In this document: one piece after another, positions 1-6,078 of the stretch
Numbering within the stretch: position 1 is the stretch's first letter
How the letters are laid out: each line of letters starts with the position of its first letter
Assembly (NCBI GenBank): GCA_017507285.1
Contig: JAFWBF010000026.1
Location: 1-6,081, forward strand
Reading direction: 5' to 3'
Source of the DNA: Bacteroidales bacterium
GTDB lineage: Bacteria; Bacteroidota; Bacteroidia; Bacteroidales; P3
Length of the DNA stretch: 6,081 nt
Notes under the pieces: model-generated
Seen by the model: the letters and a program-made list of their open reading frames with translations, nothing else
Told to the model about the DNA's origin: nothing
The model's database searches: none
Made by a program: the position numbers and the translations under genes

Positions 1-120
1 AACGAAGCACACTCTATAACACAAGATACCATAAATGACGGCAACGATGTAATCGTAGCAGCCGATAAAGCTGCAGACAAAATGACCTTGCTATTCACAA
101 ACATCATTAAACAACTATAA
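1..120 (+). CDS. 3' end of an unidentified gene (39 residues visible)
   Basis: Frame 1 is open from the window edge to a TAA at 118-120, giving 39 C-terminal residues that end in LLFTNIIKQL. The tail includes VAADKAADKM and looks like a soluble, amphipathic helical end, with no membrane segment and no recognisable domain. I cannot assign a family. The MATE pump gene starts 24 nt after the stop on the same strand, and that short gap shows no promoter, so the two may be co-transcribed. Codon choice resembles the neighbours. The start and most of the protein lie outside the window. Confidence 0.6.
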   Translation, partial: NEAHSITQDTINDGNDVIVAADKAADKMTLLFTNIIKQL

Positions 121-144
121 TTCAACAAAAAGTACAAATATATA

Positions 145-1497
145 ATGGAAATATCAGATAAAAAAGAGAATATACCATCTGAGTTAGGAACAGAGCCAAT
201 AGGCAAACTTCTATTAAAATATGCCGTTCCCGCTATTATAGCCATGACGGCCTCTTCGTTATATAATATAGTAGACAGCATTTTTATAGGGCAAGGTGTT
301 GGCCCATACGCAATATCAGGACTTGCCATTACATTTCCACTGATGAACCTATCCGCAGCTTTTGGAGCTATGGTGGGCGTAGGCGGTTCCACTATATTAT
401 CCATATACCTTGGACAAAAAAAATACAACTTGGCAAAAAAGGTTTTAACCAATGTCGTAGGATTAAACGTCGTATTGGGAATATTGTTCATGCTCTTATC
501 TCTAATATTTCTTAATCCTATACTCTATTTCTTTGGTGCCAGCGAAACAACGATATCATATGCACGAGAATATATGCAAATAATACTTATAGGTAATGTA
601 ATAACCCATCTGTATTTGGGATTAAATAGCTTGGTTCGAGCATCGGGACATCCAAAGAAAGCAATGGTTGCCACCTTTCTTACCGTCATACTCAACACTG
701 CTCTCGACCCACTTTTTATATTTACTTTTGATATGGGTATAAGCGGAGCCGCTTGGGCAACAGTAATATCACAGTTCATATCACTGATTTGGGTACTACG
801 TATCTTCAGCAACAAAAACGAAGTAGTGCGTTTCGACGGCAAGTATATCTCTTTCGACAAAAAAATAATACGCCGATCGTTATCTATCGGGCTATCGCCA
901 TTCCTTATGAACTTTGCTGCATGTTTTGTAGTTATTATTATCAATCAATCACTAAAAGAACATGGTGGAGATTTAGCAATAGGTGCCTACGGAATAGTAA
1001 ACCGCGTAGTATTTCTGATAATAATGGTAGTAATGGGACTAAACCAAGGTATGCAACCTATAGCAGGCTACAACTTTGGTGGTGGTGATATGACTAGAGT
1101 AAAACATGTGCTTCGCCTTACAATATATGCCGCAACAATAATAACAACATGTGGTTTCTTAGTTGGAGAATTATTACCAACCTTTGTCGTAAGTGCATTT
1201 ACTACCGACAATGAACTCATAAGACTTGCTTCGCAGGGATTGAGAATAACAGTATTAGTATTCCCTATCGTGGGTTTTCAAATGGTGGTAAGCAACTTTT
1301 TCCAATGCATAGGCATGGCCGGAAAAGCAATATTTTTCTCACTTTCACGACAAGTCCTATTCCTCATACCCGGCTTAATTATCTTCCCAACATTCTTTGG
1401 AACAACCGGTGTATGGATGAGTATGCCTATATCTGATGCCATTGCATCCATTGTAGCTGCTATTATGCTATGGGATTTTATTCGCAAAACAAGATAA
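145..1497 (+). CDS. MATE-family multidrug/cation antiporter, MepA-like
   Basis: A 450-residue inner-membrane protein with the size and pattern of the MATE family: about 12 hydrophobic segments in two homologous halves, joined by a polar stretch near residues 220-245 (SNKNEVVRFDGKY). Segment 1 holds YNIVDSIFIGQG, with Asp44 following Asn41, as in MepA/DinF-like members. The second half has the signature GLNQGMQPIAGYNFGGG at about 298-314, and NFFQCIGMAGKA follows later. Family members export drugs, metabolites or lipid-linked compounds in exchange for Na+ or H+; the substrate here cannot be read from sequence. The ATG at 145 gives a short cytosolic N-terminus before the first helix, as expected. 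No Shine-Dalgarno is visible, only an AT-rich leader. It lies 24 nt after the preceding gene and is followed by 124 non-coding nt. Confidence 0.95.
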   Translation: MEISDKKENIPSELGTEPIGKLLLKYAVPAIIAMTASSLYNIVDSIFIGQGVGPYAISGLAITFPLMNLSAAFGAMVGVGGSTILSIYLGQKKYNLAKKVLTNVVGLNVVLGILFMLLSLIFLNPILYFFGASETTISYAREYMQIILIGNVITHLYLGLNSLVRASGHPKKAMVATFLTVILNTALDPLFIFTFDMGISGAAWATVISQFISLIWVLRIFSNKNEVVRFDGKYISFDKKIIRRSLSIGLSPFLMNFAACFVVIIINQSLKEHGGDLAIGAYGIVNRVVFLIIMVVMGLNQGMQPIAGYNFGGGDMTRVKHVLRLTIYAATIITTCGFLVGELLPTFVVSAFTTDNELIRLASQGLRITVLVFPIVGFQMVVSNFFQCIGMAGKAIFFSLSRQVLFLIPGLIIFPTFFGTTGVWMSMPISDAIASIVAAIMLWDFIRKTR

Positions 1498-1560
1498 AAC
1501 AACACTCATATATATTTTTTACATTCCATACACACAATATATTTTATAGACATACGTTAG

Positions 1561-1568
1561 TAAGTTTG
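1561..1568 (+). promoter_or_regulatory. Candidate Bacteroidetes -7 element (TAAGTTTG)
   Basis: TAAGTTTG is an exact match to the Bacteroidetes -7 consensus TAnnTTTG. It lies 53 nt before the ATG at 1622, in the only long gap between the MATE gene and the downstream cluster, so it is well placed to drive 1622-5660. The -33 element is weak: the nearest T-rich word, TTTT at 1542-1545, leaves only 15 nt of spacing instead of about 19-21. The element overlaps the first bases of the UUCG hairpin at 1567-1580. Location and consensus support it; the missing -33 box lowers confidence. Confidence 0.4.
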
Positions 1569-1580
1569 TGCTTCGGCACA
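1567..1580 (+). other. Small hairpin with a cUUCGg tetraloop
   Basis: TGTGC-TTCG-GCACA forms a perfect 5-bp stem closed by the C(UUCG)G tetraloop, an exceptionally stable RNA loop. No T-run follows (TTATAATTAT), so it is not a standard intrinsic terminator. If transcription comes from upstream it could mark the MATE mRNA 3' end or protect it. If the -7 element at 1561-1568 is real, transcription would begin inside or just after the hairpin and it would not form fully in the downstream RNA. Confidence 0.45.
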
Positions 1581-1621
1581 TTATAATTATATAAACGAAA
1601 ATAAACGAAATACATATTCTG

Positions 1622-2176
1622 ATGATGAGAAAAATAGTAATTATAGCTCTTATGGCTTTGATGCCAACAATTGGTTTTTGCCAAAACAACCAACAAACCA
1701 GACACACTTGGACTTGTACACGCATTACAACTTCTGACTACGAATCATACGTTTTCAGCAAAGAATTCTACGTAGACTTTAAGATTGACAACGAAGAAAG
1801 TCGCTACACTCCTAGTAATAGCGATGTGGATAAAGCTGAGAAAATTATAAGAAAAAAAATCGCTTGCATAAATCAAGACCACGACAATCAAGAATCATGC
1901 CCCCTTATCGATGAAAATTTAAAGAAATACAAACGTCAGTACATAGGTTTTACCGATGTATATGGTGCAAAAATATTATGGGTAAATTTTGTATGGGATC
2001 CCCAATTAGACTCAAAGATAGACAACGAAATTACCACTGTAGAAGGCGGTTGTAGTCGATACTTCCATTTGAAAATTAATCTTGACACTCAAAAGATATA
2101 CGATTTGACTGTCAACGAACCCGGTGAAGTAAAATATATTCAAAAAGTACACAAACGCAGAAGAATACGCTACTAA
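1622..2176 (+). CDS. Small exported protein of unknown function
   Basis: A 184-residue protein starting MMRKIVIIALMALMPTIGFCQNN: a basic N-terminus, a hydrophobic core of about 14 residues, and a likely signal peptidase I cut after Cys20 (GFC|Q), a common Bacteroidetes style. It should therefore be periplasmic or exported. The mature part (about 164 residues) has four cysteines at 32, 82, 93 and 144 that could pair. It carries alternating aromatic beta-like segments (YIGFTDVYGAKILWVNFVW at 107-125; YFHLKINLDTQKIYDLTVN at 147-165) and ends in a basic tail (HKRRRIRY). Proteins with this style of C-terminal half seem familiar to me from other Bacteroidetes, but I know no function. ATG at 1622 or 1625 would both serve; the signal peptide fits either. 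The GtrA-like gene follows after 6 nt, which implies co-transcription and possibly translational coupling. Confidence 0.8.
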   Translation: MMRKIVIIALMALMPTIGFCQNNQQTRHTWTCTRITTSDYESYVFSKEFYVDFKIDNEESRYTPSNSDVDKAEKIIRKKIACINQDHDNQESCPLIDENLKKYKRQYIGFTDVYGAKILWVNFVWDPQLDSKIDNEITTVEGGCSRYFHLKINLDTQKIYDLTVNEPGEVKYIQKVHKRRRIRY

Positions 2177-2182
2177 TACAAT

Positions 2183-2563
2183 ATGAACTTTTTGTTGCTG
2201 AAATTTATTAAGTTTGCTTGTGTAGGATTCTCTGGCTTGATAATCGATTTTGCTGTAACCTACATATGTAAAGAAAAGATAAAGATTCACAAATTTCTTT
2301 CCAACGCCATTGGCTTTGTCGTTGCAGCTACAAACAACTATATACTTAATCGATTGTGGACATTCGAAAGTTCTAACTCACAAATAGGTTTGGAGTTTAT
2401 AGAATTCTTTGGAGTATCTGTTGTTGGCCTTGGCGTGAATTCTTTTGTACTTTGGATTTTGAATGAAAAATTCAAGTGGAACTTTTACTTCAGCAAGCTA
2501 TGTGCAATAGGATGTGCCACTATATGGAATTTCTTGGCCAACTACTATTTCACTTTTGCATAA
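2183..2563 (+). CDS. GtrA-family small membrane protein
   Basis: A 126-residue integral membrane protein with four predicted helices (about 8-28, 38-58, 74-94, 103-123), the standard GtrA-like (PF04138) size and layout. Visible family motifs are KFxxVGxxGxxxD in helix 1 (Asp22), NNYxLNRLWTF at 51-61 and the terminal WNFLANYYFTF at 115-125. In phage serotype conversion GtrA is proposed to flip undecaprenyl-phosphate-glucose across the inner membrane; other members serve cell-surface glycan or arabinan synthesis. Here no glycosyltransferase is adjacent, so the substrate is unknown and a role in envelope glycan assembly is only inferred from the family. It begins 6 nt after the preceding exported protein gene and lies 36 nt before the peptidase gene. 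No Shine-Dalgarno is seen. Confidence 0.92.
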   Translation: MNFLLLKFIKFACVGFSGLIIDFAVTYICKEKIKIHKFLSNAIGFVVAATNNYILNRLWTFESSNSQIGLEFIEFFGVSVVGLGVNSFVLWILNEKFKWNFYFSKLCAIGCATIWNFLANYYFTFA

Positions 2564-2599
2564 CCTCTACCAGTTTCACTTTTGGCACAAAGCATATAA

Positions 2600-4306
2600 A
2601 TGTTACTATCACGAAATATATTATCGCTGTTTTACCTGCTTTTGATATCTGTGTACTGCTGCAAGGCTCAGTACACAGATACTTGTATTGATAGTTTATT
2701 TATTTCAAAAACCGAAGTAGTATTTTCATTCAGAGAAAATGATGCCTCAAAAATAAATCATCTATCCAACATAATTTCTATAGATTACTGGGACGGTAAT
2801 ACCGTTAGAGCCTATGCCAACCAACATGAACTAAAACAATTTCTCATGTATGGCTACTCCTTAGCCATACATGACGAATCGCAATCAAAAGCACAAATAA
2901 ATATGGCTCACAGTATTTCCGATTTCAAAAAGTGGGATTCGTACCCTACATATCCAACATACTTAGAGCTAATGAACCACTATGCCAACGCTTTTCCCTC
3001 TATATGCAAGATTGATACAATAGGTAGTTCGGTAAACGGACATCTGATACTATGTTGCAAAATATCAGACAATGTGCATAGCGACGAGGCCGAACCGGAA
3101 TTTTTCTATAGCAGTACCATCCATGGCAACGAAGTACTTGGATACCAAATGATGCTACGAATGATAGACACTATGCTACACGGCTATACAACCGACACCA
3201 CTCTACAAAGCCTTATCAATACAACAGAGATTTACATAAACCCATTGGCCAATCCCGATGGTACCTACAACCGAAACGATACCACCGTGGTGGGTGCTAC
3301 AAGATACAACGCAAACTTTGTAGACCTTAATCGCAACTATCCATCGGAGTGGAGTCGATGGCCTATTGATGTGATACAACCGGAAAATCAACAGATGATA
3401 GACTATTGTCAAAACCACAACTTTGTGATGGCTGCCAACCTACATAGTGGTGCCGAGGTGCTCAACTATCCGTGGGATTCGTTCCGCTCGAGCCAACGAC
3501 TACATGCCGACGACAATTGGTGGATTGAAGTATGTCAGCGTTTTGTAAACCAAGCACGAGACTCAAATCCTATGGCTATGAGTGCCGACTTTGCTTCGGG
3601 ATATACTGCCGGAGGCGACTGGTACGTTATACCCAACGGCCGACAAGATTATATGAACTACTACAACCATACCAAAGAACTTACAATAGAAATTTCGACA
3701 GACAAACTTGTACCTTCCTACTTGTTGAACCATTATTGGAATACCATGTACAAACCATTTATAGGTTATATATGCGAAGTGCATAGTGGTATACGCGGTA
3801 TTGTTACAGACAGTATAGGAACACCTATTGCTCATGCGAAAATAACAGTTGAAGGACGCGACAGGGACAGCTCCGAAGTACACACCTCGCCACTGGGCGA
3901 CTTTTACCGCCCTATAGAATCAGGTAGTTACAATATAAAAGTATCGGCACCGGGATACAAAACACTAAGGATAGAAAACGTAGAAACTCTATACCCTGCA
4001 CCCACAGTACTGAACATACAGCTGGAACGAGGTCTAAGCAACATTGCCGAACACGATTATACCACTTCGCTACAAGCCGTAGCAATACCAAACCCATGCC
4101 ACGAAAAAGTTACCATTAAAGCAAACGACAATATAAAAACAGCCACAATACTGTCCTCCGACGGACGCAAAATAATGCAGTATCACAACGCGCAACCATC
4201 TAACACACTTAGAATAAACACCCAAAATCTTCCAACAGGATATTACTTGATAAAGATAACAACCAACAATGATAGAACCAAAATTTTACCATTGCTGAAA
4301 CAATAA
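2600..4306 (+). CDS. Secreted M14 zinc carboxypeptidase with T9SS sorting domain
   Basis: A 568-residue multidomain exported enzyme. Residues 1-23 form a signal peptide, likely cut after CKA. The M14 catalytic domain spans about 115-390. Zinc ligands are His175 and Glu178 (HGNE) and His282 (NLHSG). DLNRNYP at 242-248 supplies the Asn-Arg substrate-carboxylate pair, and Glu364 in KELTIEIS is the catalytic glutamate. That last motif resembles the ELTLELS-type motif of the CPN/CPE/CPD (M14B) subfamily. A carboxypeptidase regulatory-like beta-sandwich follows (about 397-475, GIRGIVTDSIGTPIAHAKI), as in that subfamily. Residues about 490-568 are a T9SS type A C-terminal sorting domain (AIPNPCHEKVTIK, then LPTGYYLIKI and a lysine-containing end). 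All catalytic residues are present. It probably removes C-terminal residues from peptides outside the cell or at its surface; specificity is not evident. The gene starts 36 nt after the GtrA-like gene, and miaB follows after 19 nt. Confidence 0.95.
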   Translation: MLLSRNILSLFYLLLISVYCCKAQYTDTCIDSLFISKTEVVFSFRENDASKINHLSNIISIDYWDGNTVRAYANQHELKQFLMYGYSLAIHDESQSKAQINMAHSISDFKKWDSYPTYPTYLELMNHYANAFPSICKIDTIGSSVNGHLILCCKISDNVHSDEAEPEFFYSSTIHGNEVLGYQMMLRMIDTMLHGYTTDTTLQSLINTTEIYINPLANPDGTYNRNDTTVVGATRYNANFVDLNRNYPSEWSRWPIDVIQPENQQMIDYCQNHNFVMAANLHSGAEVLNYPWDSFRSSQRLHADDNWWIEVCQRFVNQARDSNPMAMSADFASGYTAGGDWYVIPNGRQDYMNYYNHTKELTIEISTDKLVPSYLLNHYWNTMYKPFIGYICEVHSGIRGIVTDSIGTPIAHAKITVEGRDRDSSEVHTSPLGDFYRPIESGSYNIKVSAPGYKTLRIENVETLYPAPTVLNIQLERGLSNIAEHDYTTSLQAVAIPNPCHEKVTIKANDNIKTATILSSDGRKIMQYHNAQPSNTLRINTQNLPTGYYLIKITTNNDRTKILPLLKQ

Positions 4307-4325
4307 TTATTATAATATAGAAATT

Positions 4326-5660
4326 ATGGATACAAACAACAGAAAGATTTATATAGAAACCTATGGCTGCCAGATGAATTTTTCCGACAGCGAAATTGTA
4401 GGCTCCATTTTAAGCACACACGAATATACCATTACCGACGAGATAAACGAGGCCGACTATATTCTTATCAACACATGTGCAATACGCGACAATGCCGAGC
4501 AACGCATACGCAAACGCTTACGCGAACTTAAAGCCTTGCAACGCAAACGTCCACATCTAAAGATTGGGGTGCTAGGCTGTATGGCCGAACGTTTGAAAGA
4601 TGCCCTTATGGAAGAAGAAGACAATGTGTCGCTAGTTGCAGGTCCTGATGCCTACCGCTCGTTACCCTCACTCCTAAAAGAAGTGGACAGCGGACATAAG
4701 GCCGCCAACGTACTACTATCCGAAGAAGAAACATACGGCGAGATAGATCCCGTACGCCTTGGAAGCAATGGCATATCGGCCTTTATAAGCATCATGCGTG
4801 GATGCGAAAACTTCTGTGCATACTGCGTAGTGCCCTACACAAGAGGGCGTGAACGAAGTCGCGACCCAAAAACAATAGTCGACGAAGCACGCCGACTGTT
4901 CGAGAAAGGATATAAGGAAGTAACCCTGCTTGGGCAAAACGTAAACTCATACCGTTGGGACGAGAGTGGCACAATGGTAACCTTTCCACAGCTTATAAGC
5001 CGTGTGGCCGAAATAAACCCACAGCTTAGAGTGCGCTACTCCACTTCTCATCCAAAAGATTTGAGCGACGAACTGATTGAGGCAATGGCTACCCACGATA
5101 ATATATGCAAGTGCATACACCTTCCGGTTCAAAGTGGTAGCAACCACATGCTTAAAGCTATGAATAGGAAATACACAGTAGAGTGGTACATGGACCGCAT
5201 TGAAGCTATACGCCGACGCATGCCGGACTGTGCCATAACCACCGATGTTATTGCCGGCTTCTGTGGCGAAACCGAAGATGACCACCTGCAAACCCTCGAA
5301 CTGTTCCGCAAAGTAGGATACGACTACTCCTTTATGTTTAAATATTCGATGCGACCCAATACTTACGCACATAAATATTTGAACGACAATGTAAGCGAAG
5401 AAGAAAAAACACGTCGCCTCGAAGAAATTATAAAACTGCAAGGCGAACTCTCGCTAGAAAGCTATCGACGCGATGTAGGCAAACGCTTTGAAGTATTGGT
5501 GGAAGGCACCAGCAAACGTAACAAAGCACAACTTTTTGGCCGAAACAGCCAAAACAAAGTTATAGTCTTTGACGGCGAAGGACACAGCAAAGGCGAATAC
5601 ATAACAGTAGAAGTAACCGATTGCACATCAGCAACCCTTATAGGACATATAGTAAAGTAA
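4326..5660 (+). CDS. miaB: tRNA-2-methylthio-N6-dimethylallyladenosine synthase MiaB
   Basis: A 444-residue radical-SAM methylthiotransferase that converts i6A37 to ms2i6A37 in tRNAs reading UNN codons, a cytosolic step after MiaA. The N-terminal UPF0004 domain binds one 4Fe-4S cluster through Cys15 (ETYGCQMN), Cys51 (NTCAIRDNAEQR) and Cys85 (LGCMAER). The radical-SAM cluster motif is C160-x3-C164-x2-C167 (GCENFCAYC), followed by VPYTRGRERSR, which is diagnostic of the MiaB group. HLPVQSGSNHMLKAMNRKYT lies mid-domain, and a TRAM RNA-binding domain occupies about 380-444. Length is normal and no key residue is missing. The ATG at 4326 places the first Cys motif at the usual distance. It is the last gene before a strong terminator. 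Its codons are visibly more GC-rich (many CGC, GCC) than those of the MATE and GtrA-like genes, consistent with a conserved housekeeping gene. Confidence 0.98.
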   Translation: MDTNNRKIYIETYGCQMNFSDSEIVGSILSTHEYTITDEINEADYILINTCAIRDNAEQRIRKRLRELKALQRKRPHLKIGVLGCMAERLKDALMEEEDNVSLVAGPDAYRSLPSLLKEVDSGHKAANVLLSEEETYGEIDPVRLGSNGISAFISIMRGCENFCAYCVVPYTRGRERSRDPKTIVDEARRLFEKGYKEVTLLGQNVNSYRWDESGTMVTFPQLISRVAEINPQLRVRYSTSHPKDLSDELIEAMATHDNICKCIHLPVQSGSNHMLKAMNRKYTVEWYMDRIEAIRRRMPDCAITTDVIAGFCGETEDDHLQTLELFRKVGYDYSFMFKYSMRPNTYAHKYLNDNVSEEEKTRRLEEIIKLQGELSLESYRRDVGKRFEVLVEGTSKRNKAQLFGRNSQNKVIVFDGEGHSKGEYITVEVTDCTSATLIGHIVK

Positions 5661-5690
5661 ACAAACCCATACAATAATAATTATACAACA

Positions 5691-5722
5691 GAAGGCAGAA
5701 CACATCTAGAAGTTCTGCCTTC
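5691..5722 (+). terminator. Intrinsic terminator of the miaB transcript
   Basis: GAAGGCAGAAC (5691-5701) pairs perfectly with GTTCTGCCTTC (5712-5722): an 11-bp stem with a 10-nt loop, starting 30 nt after the miaB stop. It is followed by a moderately T-rich tail (GTTATTTATT, 5723-5732) rather than a pure T-run. Position and stem strength make it the likely end of the cluster's transcript. On the - strand no good T-tract follows the stem, so it probably acts in one direction. Confidence 0.85.
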
Positions 5723-5810
5723 GTTATTTATTGCCAAGAACAATTGCCCTCCTACAACCGGCTACCAACAAACATCTATTTTTGTACCATTACATCATAC
5801 TTTTCAGCTT

Positions 5811-5834
5811 CCCCCACTTCCCCTCCCATAACCC
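5811..5834 (-). other. G-quadruplex motif (C-rich on + strand)
   Basis: Read on the - strand the runs are GGG-TTAT-GGG-A-GGGG-AAGT-GGGGG: four runs of at least three G with loops of 4, 1 and 4 nt, which meets the canonical G3+N1-7 rule. The + strand is the matching C-rich tract (C-runs at 5811-5815, 5820-5823, 5825-5827, 5832-5834). Such a motif is striking in AT-rich DNA. It overlaps the start of the palindromic element at 5829, so folding of one may exclude the other. Formation in the cell is not shown by sequence. Confidence 0.6.
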
Positions 5835-5932
5835 TGCGGTTTACGACCCGTAAGTGCCATACTTTTGACCCAAAACTCCCATGGTTTTGACCCGTAACCA
5901 TGGCACTTACGAATGACAAACCGCAGGGTTAA
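5823..5932. repeat. Five diverged 22-nt tandem units
   Basis: The word GACCC recurs at 5845, 5867 and 5889, exactly 22 nt apart. Units 5845-5866 and 5867-5888 match at 16 of 22 positions. Unit 5889-5910 shares its first nine bases (GACCCGTAA) with the first of these and matches it at 13 of 22. The flanking blocks 5823-5844 and 5911-5932 match the 5867-5888 unit at 11 and 12 of 22, so they are weaker members. A rough consensus is GACCCrwAAC, then yCCCATGGTTTT. CCATGG occurs at 5879-5884 and 5898-5903. The period is not a multiple of three and no ORF crosses it, so it is not a protein repeat. There are no unique spacers, which excludes CRISPR. Confidence 0.6.
5829..5931. repeat. 103-nt two-step inverted repeat (possible MITE or structured RNA)
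   Basis: The outer arms TAACCCTGCGGTTT (5829-5842) and 5918-5931 are perfect 14-bp complements. After a symmetric 6/6-nt internal loop, CGTAAGTGCCAT (5849-5860) pairs perfectly with 5900-5911 (12 bp), leaving a 39-nt apical region. Inside that, CAAAAC (5871-5876) can pair with GTTTTG (5884-5889). In total 26 bp of exact arm pairing span 103 nt, far beyond chance. Terminal inverted repeats without an ORF suggest a miniature transposable element, but I see no target-site duplication beside the arms. A transcribed structured RNA or a protein-binding palindrome are alternatives. Confidence 0.75.
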
Positions 5933-5947
5933 GAAATGTATGTGTTT

Positions 5948-6060
5948 TGCTGATTTAGGTTGTCACATTTGTATCTTGAGACTGATTTAAGTTGACTAGT
6001 TAATAATTATCGACTATTTATAGTTTACATCATTCACTATTACGACTATTTTTGGTTTAC
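5948..6060. repeat. Four 17-nt motifs at exact 32-nt spacing
   Basis: Cores begin at 5948, 5980, 6012 and 6044: TGCTGATTTAGGTTGTC, GACTGATTTAAGTTGAC, GACTATTTATAGTTTAC and GACTATTTTTGGTTTAC. Copies 1-2 match at 13 of 17, copies 2-3 at 12 and copies 3-4 at 15. Eight positions are invariant (CT, TT, GTT and the final C). The 15-nt intervals differ in sequence. The cores are directly repeated, as in iterons, arm-type integrase sites or clustered operators, and 32 nt is about three helical turns, keeping the sites on one face of the DNA. No fifth copy is visible at 5916; a possible one at 6076 is cut by the window end. Confidence 0.6.
6024..6054 (+). promoter_or_regulatory. Candidate Bacteroidetes promoter (TTTA / TATTTTTG)
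   Basis: TATTTTTG at 6047-6054 matches the -7 consensus TAnnTTTG exactly. TTTA at 6024-6027 is one base from the -33 consensus TTTG, and the 19-nt gap is right. Transcription would start near 6058 and run out of the window. Both boxes lie inside copies 3 and 4 of the 32-nt array, so a protein bound to the array would control this promoter. In AT-rich DNA a chance match is possible. Confidence 0.35.
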
Positions 6061-6078
6061 TCTGATAAAGAATCAGAG
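6060..6078 (+). other. 7-bp hairpin at the window edge
   Basis: CTCTGAT (6060-6066) pairs perfectly with ATCAGAG (6072-6078) around an AAAGA loop. Only CTT follows before the window ends, so a terminator T-tract can neither be confirmed nor excluded. If the promoter at 6024-6054 is real, this hairpin would sit at the extreme 5' end of its RNA, where it could stabilise the transcript. It could equally be an inverted-repeat protein site. Confidence 0.45.

Noticed and set aside
753..1088. 111-residue + strand frame inside the MATE gene
   Set aside because: It is out of frame with clearly conserved MATE sequence and has low-complexity, domain-free content.
1622..1690. Lipoprotein signal at Cys20 of the small exported protein
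   Set aside because: The residue before the cysteine is Phe (IGFC), which does not fit the lipobox requirement for a small residue; signal peptidase I cleavage is more likely.
2548..2584. Direct repeat TTTCACTTTTG at 2548 and 2574
   Set aside because: It is an 11-nt T-rich word occurring twice, once inside GtrA coding sequence; chance is enough to explain it.
2476..2691. 71-residue + strand frame bridging the GtrA-like and peptidase genes
   Set aside because: It overlaps the conserved C-terminus of GtrA and the peptidase signal peptide in another frame; no domain is seen.
4947..5441. 164-residue reading frame on the - strand inside miaB
   Set aside because: It lies opposite the conserved radical-SAM coding sequence and its translation has no recognisable domain; it is a shadow frame.
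5777..5784. Promoter at TATTTTTG
   Set aside because: It matches the -7 consensus, but there is no TTTG-like box about 20 nt upstream and no gene directly downstream.
5829..5931. Complete insertion sequence
   Set aside because: The inverted arms enclose only about 75 nt with no ORF, and the flanks (CTCCCA left, AGAAAT right) show no target-site duplication. At most it is a MITE-like element.
5823..6060. CRISPR array
   Set aside because: The units are 22 nt without spacers or 17 nt with 15-nt intervals, all diverged, and no cas gene is visible. Real arrays have near-identical longer repeats and unique spacers of about 30 nt.
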